From Actinomycetes bacterium (GTDB lineage Bacteria > Actinomycetota > Aquicultoria > SURF-47 > JAUUWJ01), in assembly GCA_030589175.1 (NCBI GenBank), contig JAUUWJ010000068.1, forward strand, positions 1 to 5,326: a DNA stretch of 5,326 bases, in the 5' to 3' direction. Shown one piece after another: positions 1 to 5,107 of this stretch (the stretch's first letter is position 1; every line of letters begins with the position of its first letter). Below the pieces are notes generated by a model. That model saw only the letters and a program-made list of their open reading frames with translations. It was not told where the DNA came from and did no database searches. A program made the translations under genes and the position numbers.

Positions 1-1142
1 GCAGAGATTTCGAAAAACTGGATTTTTCTCCTTATATAGGAGGGCCAATCGGATATATCGCTTATGACGGCGGGCGCTACATCGAAGATTTACCTTCATT
101 TGCAGTTGATGATTTGAAACTTCCTGATTTTTATTTTATAAAGCCGACTCTTGTATTAGCCCATAATCTTGAAACAAAAGAGCTTTTTGTTTTCTTACAT
201 CGTCAAGGCTCAGAAAATCCCCTAGCTTTCGATGAAATAAAAAATTGTTTAGAAAAAAAAGATGTCTTGGAGCAGTACAAAGTAACCGGGAGCGTGCGGT
301 CCAATTTAGAAAAAAAATATTTTTTAAAAGCGGTGTCAAGAATTCGCGAGCGTATTTATGCCGGTGATGTCTATCAAGTAAATTTCAGCCAGCGCTTTGT
401 TAGGAATTTTCGAGGAGAGAGCCTTGCTCTTTATAAACGCTTAAGAGAACTAAATCCCGGACCGTTTTGCGCTTATTTGAAAGCTAGTGATTTTAGCCTG
501 CTTAGTAGTTCTCCCGAAAGACTCGTTTCTTTGAATAATAAAGGAGCCCAAACCAGGCCGATTGCCGGAACCAGACGGAGAGGAAAAGATGAAATGGAAG
601 ATGACTTCTTGTCCGGGAATCTACTGTTAGATGATAAAGAAAGAGCCGAACACATAATGCTTGTTGATTTAGAGAGAAACGACTTGGGTAAAGTTTGTCG
701 CTACGATTCGGTAAAAGTTGACGAGCTTATGATTTTAGAAAAGTACTCTCATGTAATACACATAGTTTCCAATGTTTGCGGAGAGCTCTACAAGAGAAAA
801 GATGCTTTTGATCTTTTAAAGGCTTTGTTTCCCGGAGGAACAATAACCGGTTGTCCGAAAGTCAGCTGCATGGAGATTATTGAAGAGCTTGAACCGACTC
901 GCCGAGGTCCTTATACTGGCAGCCTCGGCTACTTTAGCTATAATGGAAATATCGATTTCAACATCTTAATCAGGACGATCGTTGAGGTGGCAGGTAAAGT
1001 CTATATTCAAGCCGGAGCTGGAATTGTAGCTGATTCGAAACCTGAGAGAGAATATTTCGAGACGATATCAAAAGCTCAAGCATTATTTAAGAGCTGGGGG
1101 AGGACCTTCAAAGAAGAGCAATGGGAGAAAATGTCTACCTAA
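1..1142 (+). CDS. pabB: Aminodeoxychorismate synthase component I (PabB-like), 5' end outside window
   Basis: This enzyme of the TrpE/PabB/MenF family would aminate chorismate to 4-amino-4-deoxychorismate, using ammonia from a PabA-type glutaminase not seen here. The frame is open from the left edge (first full codon at 3), so the TTG at 114 is internal: the upstream residues GGPIGYIAYD and GRYIEDLP are typical family sequence. In the 380 visible residues the conserved blocks run in order: AGDVYQVNFSQRF (121-132), SSSPERL (168-174), PIAGTRRRG (186-194), the helix with HIMLVDLERNDLG (217-229), GTITGCPK (279-286), GPYTGSLGY (302-310) and AGAGIVADS with a following EREYFETI (337-354). The ITGCPK wording and the downstream pabC-like gene favour PabB. 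The alanine in PIAGT, where E. coli PabB has lysine, is TrpE-like, so anthranilate synthase component I is the main alternative. The family is certain; the PabB assignment is likely. Confidence 0.85.
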   Translation, partial: RDFEKLDFSPYIGGPIGYIAYDGGRYIEDLPSFAVDDLKLPDFYFIKPTLVLAHNLETKELFVFLHRQGSENPLAFDEIKNCLEKKDVLEQYKVTGSVRSNLEKKYFLKAVSRIRERIYAGDVYQVNFSQRFVRNFRGESLALYKRLRELNPGPFCAYLKASDFSLLSSSPERLVSLNNKGAQTRPIAGTRRRGKDEMEDDFLSGNLLLDDKERAEHIMLVDLERNDLGKVCRYDSVKVDELMILEKYSHVIHIVSNVCGELYKRKDAFDLLKALFPGGTITGCPKVSCMEIIEELEPTRRGPYTGSLGYFSYNGNIDFNILIRTIVEVAGKVYIQAGAGIVADSKPEREYFETISKAQALFKSWGRTFKEEQWEKMST

Positions 1143-1999
1143 ACGGCGATATTATTTCTAAAAATGAAGCCAGCATTCCTATTACCGATCGAGGCTTTCT
1201 TTATGGCGATGCCTTAATAGAAACATTGAGAACGTATAAACGAGCACCTTTTATGCTGCAAAGTCATTTAAACCGCCTCACAGATTCAGCTGATGAACTT
1301 GGTATTAAGATCGGGCGTAGCCAAAAAGAGTTAAAAGAAGCGGTTTATGATGTTGTTAAGGCCAATAATATTGAGGAAGCCATAATCAGAATAACTCTAA
1401 CAAGGGGAAATTCAGTAAAAAGAAGTCTTTTTGAAAATCTGGAACAATCAAACTTGTTGATTACAATTGCTCCTATAGATTTAGAGGCGGTAAATGAAAC
1501 CTGCGAGGGAGCTAGTGCAATTACCGGGCTTGATAAAAGGGGAATGCTGTCAAGTCATAAAAGCACTTCAATGCTTCCTTCGATTATTGCTTTCAAACAA
1601 GCACAAGAAAATGGTGCCTTTGATATGATACAGATTTCCAAAAGGGGCTTTGTATCGGAAGCAAGCCGCGCAAACGTTTTTGTTGTTCTTGATGGCATTC
1701 TTCTGACTCCGATGACCGGAGATCAAGTATTGTCGGGAATAACCAGGAAAGTTGTAATTGAAGTTGCCCAGCGCAATGGTATCAAGGCCGAAGAAGATGC
1801 TATTGTTGCTCAAGACTTATCTTCAACAGAAGAAATATTTCTTACTAATAGTCTTTATGAAATCGTTCCGATTACATCTTTAGACAACAAGCCAATTGCC
1901 AGTGGAGAAGTTGGTCCGATAACAAAGCGACTGCAAAACGGCTATCGTATGTTAGTAGAAAACTGGCTTGAAACAATCGGCATAACGGTTGGTTCATAA
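1121..1999 (+). CDS. pabC: Fold-type IV PLP enzyme, probable 4-amino-4-deoxychorismate lyase
   Basis: A 292-residue class IV aminotransferase-fold protein. If it is PabC, it splits aminodeoxychorismate into p-aminobenzoate and pyruvate for folate synthesis in the cytosol. Visible marks are the N-terminal VYLNGD and DRGFLYGD (5-30), HLNRL (49-53) whose arginine should contact the PLP phosphate, the presumed Schiff-base lysine K147 in SSHKSTSMLPS, the conserved glutamate E180 in FVSEASRANVF, LSGITR (204-209) and the C-terminal EIFLTNSLYEIVPI (238-251). FLTNS is common in aminodeoxychorismate lyases. The ATG lies inside the end of pabB (22-bp overlap, different frame), with only a weak purine tract GAAGAG two bases before it and a GGGGGAGG about 17 bases upstream, so translation is probably coupled to pabB. 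Branched-chain or D-amino-acid aminotransferase cannot be excluded from sequence alone, because this fold is hard to assign. The operon partner is the main reason for choosing PabC. Confidence 0.8.
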   Translation: MGENVYLNGDIISKNEASIPITDRGFLYGDALIETLRTYKRAPFMLQSHLNRLTDSADELGIKIGRSQKELKEAVYDVVKANNIEEAIIRITLTRGNSVKRSLFENLEQSNLLITIAPIDLEAVNETCEGASAITGLDKRGMLSSHKSTSMLPSIIAFKQAQENGAFDMIQISKRGFVSEASRANVFVVLDGILLTPMTGDQVLSGITRKVVIEVAQRNGIKAEEDAIVAQDLSSTEEIFLTNSLYEIVPITSLDNKPIASGEVGPITKRLQNGYRMLVENWLETIGITVGS

Positions 2000-2002
2000 G
2001 AT

Positions 2003-2063
2003 AGTTCGGAGTTCGTAGTTGGTAGTGGCAAATCAGTGATTAGTGGTTAGTGATACAGTTCCA
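2003..2063 (+). repeat. Degenerate heptanucleotide repeat array, units starting AGT
   Basis: Seven-base units line up from 2003: AGTTCGG, AGTTCGT, AGTTGGT, AGTGGCA. Four bases (AATC) interrupt, then AGTGATT, AGTGGTT and AGTGATA run to 2055. One base later comes AGTTCCA at 2057-2063. The tract is G/T-rich on this strand, unlike the flanking genes, and contains no coding sequence. It lies four bases after the pabC stop and 17 bases before the -35 of the lysC promoter. Function is unknown; it could be a slippage-prone intergenic minisatellite. The unit phasing is directly visible; any role is speculation. Confidence 0.65.
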
Positions 2064-2073
2064 ACAACCAACT
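2017..2073 (+). repeat. Inverted repeat AGTTGGT / ACCAACT around the heptad array
   Basis: AGTTGGT at 2017-2023 is the exact reverse complement of ACCAACT at 2067-2073. The right arm read on the minus strand (2073 to 2060) again gives heptads, AGTTGGT then TGTTGGA. The array therefore continues in opposite orientation and could fold into a cruciform or RNA stem with a 43-base loop. A few further pairs (2025-2026 with 2064-2065, and 2028 with 2062) extend it with mismatches. No T-run follows, so it is not an intrinsic terminator. Confidence 0.4.
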
Positions 2074-2079
2074 TCACAT

Positions 2080-2108
2080 ATGACAAAAGAAAAAGTCCCT
2101 GTTAAAAT
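2080..2108 (+). promoter_or_regulatory. Probable sigma-70-type promoter of lysC-asd
   Basis: ATGACA at 2080-2085 (5 of 6 to TTGACA) and TAAAAT at 2103-2108 (5 of 6 to TATAAT) are separated by exactly 17 bases. Transcription would start near 2115, leaving a leader of only about 11 bases that just covers the ribosome site AGGTGA (2116-2121) four bases before the lysC ATG. This is a prediction from consensus match and spacing only. Confidence 0.55.
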
Positions 2109-2125
2109 AGCTGGTAGGTGAAGCG

Positions 2126-3340
2126 ATGAGTTTAATTGTTCAAAAGTACGGCGGCACTTCTGTAGGGGATACGGAACTGATTAAAAATGTTGCCGCTAAA
2201 ATCGTAAATACAAAGAAGAAAGGCTACAATGTTCTTGCTGTAGTCAGTGCTTTAGGCAAGACTACTGACTTGCTTAAGGAAAAAGCATTGGCTATAAACA
2301 ATAATCCGCCGGAAAGAGAAATGGATGTGTTGCTTGCTACCGGCGAACAGGTTTCAAGTGCTCTTCTAGCTATGGCGATAGCATCATTAGGAGTAAAAGC
2401 AGTTTCTTTTACCGGCTCTCAGGTCGGAATTTTGACCGACGGTGTCCATACGAAAGCCAAGATTGTCGACATTAAGATTGACCGTATACAAGAGGAGCTG
2501 GATAAGAGTAACGTTGTTATTGTTACCGGCTTTCAAGGTGTTACGGTTGACAATGATATAACAACTTTAGGCCGGGGCGGTTCAGATACGACAGCCGTTG
2601 CTTTAGCCGCAAAGTTAAAAGCTGATATTTGCGAAGTCTATAGTGATGTAGGCGGTGTCTATACTGCAGACGCTAACATAGTGCCGTGTGCTCGCAAACT
2701 AAAAGAAATATCTTACGAAGAAATGCTTGAAGCTACTGCTAGCGGAAGCAAAGTTTTGCAGTTACGCTCTGTTGAGTATGCAAGGCGTTATAATGTTAAA
2801 ATACATGTTCGATCAAGTTTTTCCGATAAAAGCGGCACGTTGGTTAAGGAAGGAGACGAATCTATGGAAAAAGCGATAATTAGCTCTATTGCTCATACTA
2901 GTGGCGAAGCTAAAGTAACAATCCTCGGTGTTCCCGATAAGCCGGGAATCGCGGCTTCCGTTTTCGGAGCTTTAGCTGATAGTAATATTAATGTTGACAT
3001 GATACTGCAAAATGTAAGCGAGAAAGGCTTTACTGATATATCTTTTACCGTAAACAAAGATGATTTGAAGGCCGCCAGCCTTGTAATGGATGAAGTTGCT
3101 TCCGAACTTAAGGCTAAAGGCCATGATGTGGACACAAAAATTGCTAAAATATCTTTAATAGGTGCCGGAATGAAGAGTCACCCGGGTATTGCCGCTACTA
3201 TGTTTAAAGTCCTTGCCAAAAACGATATCAACATCGATATGATTAGCACATCTTCAATTAAGATTTCTTGTGTGATTAGGGAAAAAGAGGTTGAAAAGGC
3301 ATTAAAGGCGCTTCATAAGGCTTTTAAACTTAATAAATAG
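2126..3340 (+). CDS. lysC: Aspartate kinase (aspartokinase), alpha subunit / full-length product
   Basis: Phosphorylates L-aspartate to 4-phospho-L-aspartate with ATP, the committed step to lysine, threonine, methionine and diaminopimelate. At 404 residues it is the usual length of monofunctional Bacillus/Corynebacterium-type enzymes. The kinase domain (1-240) shows KYGGTSVG (7-14), VVSALGKTTD (39-48), SFTGSQVG (94-101), GFQGV (135-139), TTLGRGGSDTTAVALA (146-161) and SGSKVLQLRSVEYA (206-219). Two ACT regulatory domains follow at about 262-335 and 340-404, with VLGVPDKPG-like and QNVS (295-298) segments. The QNVS and TDI (303-305) residues, altered in feedback-resistant Corynebacterium mutants, look wild type, so concerted lysine plus threonine inhibition is plausible. 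The ATG at 2126 is supported by AGGTGA four bases upstream and by the N-terminus beginning directly before KYGGTS. It is followed by asd after 78 bases, and the two are likely cotranscribed. Confidence 0.96.
   Translation: MSLIVQKYGGTSVGDTELIKNVAAKIVNTKKKGYNVLAVVSALGKTTDLLKEKALAINNNPPEREMDVLLATGEQVSSALLAMAIASLGVKAVSFTGSQVGILTDGVHTKAKIVDIKIDRIQEELDKSNVVIVTGFQGVTVDNDITTLGRGGSDTTAVALAAKLKADICEVYSDVGGVYTADANIVPCARKLKEISYEEMLEATASGSKVLQLRSVEYARRYNVKIHVRSSFSDKSGTLVKEGDESMEKAIISSIAHTSGEAKVTILGVPDKPGIAASVFGALADSNINVDMILQNVSEKGFTDISFTVNKDDLKAASLVMDEVASELKAKGHDVDTKIAKISLIGAGMKSHPGIAATMFKVLAKNDINIDMISTSSIKISCVIREKEVEKALKALHKAFKLNK
2848..2866 (+). promoter_or_regulatory. Internal ribosome binding site and start codon within lysC
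   Basis: GGAAGGAG at 2848-2855 is followed after eight bases by an ATG at 2864 that is in frame with lysC (codon 247). It is a better Shine-Dalgarno than the one at the main start. It falls at the junction between the kinase domain and the ACT domains, where separate beta-subunit starts are known in B. subtilis and C. glutamicum lysC. Confidence 0.65.
2864..3340 (+). CDS. Aspartate kinase beta subunit (internal in-frame product of lysC)
   Basis: A 158-residue protein made from the same frame as lysC, starting at codon 247 (MEKAIISSIAH). It would consist only of the two ACT domains. In C. glutamicum the beta subunit starts at the equivalent methionine (MEEAV-like start) and assembles with the alpha subunit into an alpha2-beta2 enzyme that binds the lysine and threonine effectors. 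The evidence here is the conserved position, the strong Shine-Dalgarno at 2848-2855 with good spacing, and the clean domain boundary. Whether it is expressed is inferred. If it is not, the enzyme would be a homo-oligomer of the full-length chain. Confidence 0.6.
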   Translation: MEKAIISSIAHTSGEAKVTILGVPDKPGIAASVFGALADSNINVDMILQNVSEKGFTDISFTVNKDDLKAASLVMDEVASELKAKGHDVDTKIAKISLIGAGMKSHPGIAATMFKVLAKNDINIDMISTSSIKISCVIREKEVEKALKALHKAFKLNK

Positions 3341-3359
3341 CAAGCACTATTTCGCTTGC
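3340..3359 (+). other. Short hairpin just after lysC
   Basis: GCAAGC (3340-3345) and GCTTGC (3354-3359) form a perfect six-base stem with the eight-base loop ACTATTTC, starting on the last base of the lysC stop codon. The bases that follow (ACTACTAGC) have no T-run, so it is not a standard terminator. It may stabilise or process the lysC-asd message, or be chance. The rest of the 78-base spacer holds the asd ribosome site and no convincing promoter. Confidence 0.35.
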
Positions 3360-3418
3360 ACTACTAGCTTAAATTTAATATTCTATCATCACGCTTAAAG
3401 AAGGAGATTATTTTAACT

Positions 3419-4435
3419 ATGTCAAAAATCAATGTAGCAGTCGTCGGAGCAACCGGCGTAGTCGGACAAGAAATAATAAAAGTTCTTGAACAGCGTAAGT
3501 TCGGTGTTTCAAAGATTAAGTTTCTTGCTTCAGAGCGCTCTGCCGGCCGCAGAGTTTCTTTTGAAAGAAAAGGTTATACTGTCGAGGCCTTAGACAATAG
3601 AAGTTTCAAAGGTGTTGATCTTGCCCTTTTTTCTGCAGGCTCTGATGTAAGCAAAGAATTTGCGCCAATTGCTTCTAAATCGGGTTGTTTAGTCATTGAT
3701 AATAGTTCAGCTTTCAGGATGGACAAGGAAGTGCCATTAATGGTACCGGAAGTTAATCCCGAAGCTCTCAAAAAAGCTAAAGGAATAATTGCTAATCCAA
3801 ACTGTTCAACTGTTCAAATGGTTGTTGTGCTTAAGCCTTTGCACGACTTTGGCCAAATAAAAAGAGTTATCGTAACAACTTTTCAGGCAGTATCCGGCAC
3901 GGGAGCCGATGCGGTTGTTGAACTTAACGAGCAGCTAAAAGCCTATTGTCAACATAAAGAGATAAATCCTAAAGTTTATCCTTACCAAATTGCCCTGAAT
4001 GTATTTCCTCACATTGATGTCTTTATGAAAGACGGCTCAACAAAGGAAGAGGAAAAAATGGTAAAAGAAACAAAGAAAATTTTGAGTCATAGAATAAATG
4101 TAAATGCTACTACGGTTAGGGTGCCGGTTTTAATAGGTCACAGCGAATCAATTAACATTGAGACTGTTAAAGAGATTAAGCCCGAGAAGGCCAGAAAATT
4201 GCTTGACAAAGCTAAGAGTGTTCAAGTAATTGACGATCCTGAAGAGAATAAGTACCCAATGCCGCTTTCAGTTAGCGGTACTGATGATTGCTACGTAGGC
4301 AGGATAAGAAGGGATAGTTCAATAAAGAATGGGTTAAGCTTATGGGTGGTTGCCGATAATTTAAGAAAAGGCGCAGCTTTAAATGCTGTTCAAATTGCAG
4401 AACTTGCTTTGGAGAAAAAATTAATTGGCAACTAG
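3419..4435 (+). CDS. asd: Aspartate-semialdehyde dehydrogenase
   Basis: Reduces 4-phospho-L-aspartate to L-aspartate 4-semialdehyde with NADPH, directly using the product of the upstream aspartate kinase. At 338 residues it is normal length. The N-terminal Rossmann motif GATGVVG is at 10-16, the ASERSAGR loop at 37-44, DNSSAFR at 94-100 with the phosphate-binding arginine R100, and NPNCST at 126-131 with the catalytic cysteine C129. FQAVSGTGADAV (155-166) follows, and RVPVLIGHSE (234-243) carries the presumed acid-base histidine H241. SDDCYVGRIRRD-like sequence near 288-299 and the C-terminal helix complete the fold. The start is supported by AAGGAG at 3401-3406, a rather long 12 bases before ATG. 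The stop codon lies inside the end of the convergent bldD-like gene. All expected active-site residues are present. Confidence 0.97.
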   Translation: MSKINVAVVGATGVVGQEIIKVLEQRKFGVSKIKFLASERSAGRRVSFERKGYTVEALDNRSFKGVDLALFSAGSDVSKEFAPIASKSGCLVIDNSSAFRMDKEVPLMVPEVNPEALKKAKGIIANPNCSTVQMVVVLKPLHDFGQIKRVIVTTFQAVSGTGADAVVELNEQLKAYCQHKEINPKVYPYQIALNVFPHIDVFMKDGSTKEEEKMVKETKKILSHRINVNATTVRVPVLIGHSESINIETVKEIKPEKARKLLDKAKSVQVIDDPEENKYPMPLSVSGTDDCYVGRIRRDSSIKNGLSLWVVADNLRKGAALNAVQIAELALEKKLIGN

Positions 4436-4900
4436 GTTAAGCTTCTTGAGTTTGCTATTAATAGCGCCAGTATCCGTTTGATAAAGAGCTGCCAGCATCC
4501 TTAAATCATCTTGGCGAATTGTTATTACTTCAACGTTAAAATCTTCTCTTTGTTTCTTAATTCCCGAAATATAGTTCTTAAGGAGGCTTACATCTTTTTC
4601 CGGCAACTTATTAAGATTAACTAAACTGATTTTTATTCCACCTTTAGCCCTAGTTGATTTTGCCGTTTCTTTTTGCGTTTCTGCCTCACCATCGGCAATT
4701 AAGTAATCAACCGGTACATTGAAAAAAGAGGAAAGCTCAAATAAGCGAGGAATTGAAATAACTCTCTCGCCTCTTTCGTACGCACCGAGAATGGAAGCTT
4801 TAACAGAGCCTTTGGTGCTTTTTTCTACTTCTTTTAGACTAAAATTGTTTTGCACTCTAATCTTTCGTAGGCGTTTACCTACCATATGAGAGTAGTCCAT
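4421..4900 (-). CDS. bldD: BldD-like helix-turn-helix regulator with cyclic-di-GMP signature
   Basis: A 159-residue DNA-binding protein resembling Streptomyces BldD along its whole length. The N-terminal XRE-type helix-turn-helix spans about 6-68 (GKRLRKIR, then ASILGAYERGERV and FFNVPVDYL). A charged linker (about 71-87) precedes a C-terminal domain ending near LNLVAN. That domain contains RED at 118-120, exactly eight residues, then RQDD at 129-132. This fits the RxD-X8-RxxD pattern by which Streptomyces BldD binds a cyclic-di-GMP tetramer that joins two protomers. The start at 4900 is preferred: AAGGA at 4913-4909 sits eight bases before it, whereas the same bases run into the alternative ATG at 4909 (three extra residues, MVC). 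The gene ends 15 bp inside asd and is read toward it. A promoter and repeated candidate operators lie upstream, suggesting autoregulation. Target genes are unknown; galE is divergent and may be one. Confidence 0.88.
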   Translation of the reverse strand: MDYSHMVGKRLRKIRVQNNFSLKEVEKSTKGSVKASILGAYERGERVISIPRLFELSSFFNVPVDYLIADGEAETQKETAKSTRAKGGIKISLVNLNKLPEKDVSLLKNYISGIKKQREDFNVEVITIRQDDLRMLAALYQTDTGAINSKLKKLNLVAN

Positions 4901-4908
4901 GCAAACCA

Positions 4909-4913
4909 TCCTT
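4909..4913 (-). promoter_or_regulatory. Ribosome binding site deciding the bldD start
   Basis: On the minus strand AAGGA (4913 to 4909) lies eight bases before the ATG at 4900. Its last base is the A of the upstream ATG at 4909, so a ribosome bound here would start at 4900 rather than at 4909. Confidence 0.55.
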
Positions 4914-4927
4914 TTTTTCTAGTGAAC

Positions 4928-4935
4928 ATACTTAT
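4928..4935 (-). promoter_or_regulatory. Candidate operator copy A (ATAAGTAT)
   Basis: The octamer ATAAGTAT on the minus strand (ATACTTAT on plus) covers the predicted transcription start of bldD, about 4933. It is identical to the core of copy C at 5049-5056. A repressor bound here would block initiation. Confidence 0.35.
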
Positions 4936-4939
4936 ATCT

Positions 4940-4968
4940 ATTATAGCTTACGATAGGAAAGTAAACAA
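4940..4968 (-). promoter_or_regulatory. Probable promoter of the bldD-like gene
   Basis: Read on the minus strand, a perfect TATAAT lies at 4945-4940 and TTGTTT (TTG conserved, 3 of 6 overall) at 4968-4963, separated by 17 bases. Transcription would start near 4933, giving a leader of about 33 bases to the ATG at 4900, with room for the AAGGA ribosome site. The candidate operator copies A and B overlap its start site and -35. Confidence 0.65.
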
Positions 4969-4973
4969 GTATT
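4961..4973 (+). promoter_or_regulatory. Candidate operator copy B (GTAAACAAGTATT)
   Basis: Eleven of 13 bases match the reverse complement of 5048-5060 (GTAAATAAGTATC). The copy covers the -35 of the bldD promoter. Its orientation is opposite to copies A and C. It does not fit the published Streptomyces BldD box closely, so the binding protein is inferred from position only. Confidence 0.4.
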
Positions 4974-5047
4974 TTTTTGTTGAAAAAAGACTGAAATTTC
5001 TTTCTTTTTTGTCAAATATGCAGGTTAATAAGCAAATATTTTTAAAA

Positions 5048-5060
5048 GATACTTATTTAC
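5048..5060 (-). promoter_or_regulatory. Candidate operator copy C (GTAAATAAGTATC)
   Basis: The best-formed copy of the repeated motif, read on the minus strand, about 50 bases before galE. Its core centre is 84 bases from that of copy B, about eight helical turns, which would allow looping between them. A weaker fourth match (9 of 13) lies at 5024-5036 on the plus strand. The 4910-5107 spacer contains no gene; it also holds T7 and A6 tracts at 4972-4988 and a pyrimidine run at 4998-5010. Confidence 0.4.
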
Positions 5061-5093
5061 GGTGAAATTATATCATCTGAGCATTGTTTCTTG

Positions 5094-5099
5094 TAAAAT
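5094..5099 (+). promoter_or_regulatory. Probable -10 element of a leaderless galE promoter
   Basis: TAAAAT (5 of 6 to TATAAT) ends eight bases before the galE ATG, so transcription would begin at or within a few bases of the start codon. No recognisable -35 stands 16-18 bases upstream. There is no Shine-Dalgarno between this element and the ATG, as expected of a leaderless transcript, which is common in Actinobacteria. Confidence 0.45.
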
Positions 5100-5107
5100 T
5101 GCTTCAT

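Noticed and set aside
114..116. TTG as the start of the first gene
   Set aside because: The frame is open to the left edge and the residues before it (GGPIGYIAYD, GRYIEDLP) are conserved family sequence, so the true start is outside the window.
2003..2063. CRISPR array
   Set aside because: The units are seven bases with no spacers and are degenerate; no cas genes are present.
2000..2125. Lysine riboswitch or other aptamer before lysC
   Set aside because: The gap is shorter than a lysine riboswitch, lacks its conserved helices, and the predicted transcript start is only about 11 bases before the gene.
3340..3370. Intrinsic terminator after lysC
   Set aside because: The six-base hairpin is real but is not followed by a T-run, and asd follows closely in the same direction.
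136..3771. Minus-strand open frames at 136-339, 473-655, 1568-1813, 2893-3135 and 3574-3771
   Set aside because: Each lies wholly inside a well-supported plus-strand gene, has no recognisable domain and looks like a shadow of the coding strand.
4262..4278. Hairpin CCGCT / AGCGG within asd as a terminator for bldD
   Set aside because: Only five base pairs, about 140 bases past the bldD stop, with no T-run on the minus strand.
4454..4465. Perfect 12-base palindrome GCTATTAATAGC
   Set aside because: It lies inside the bldD coding end, is AT-rich and short, and has no partner elsewhere; chance is the simpler reading.
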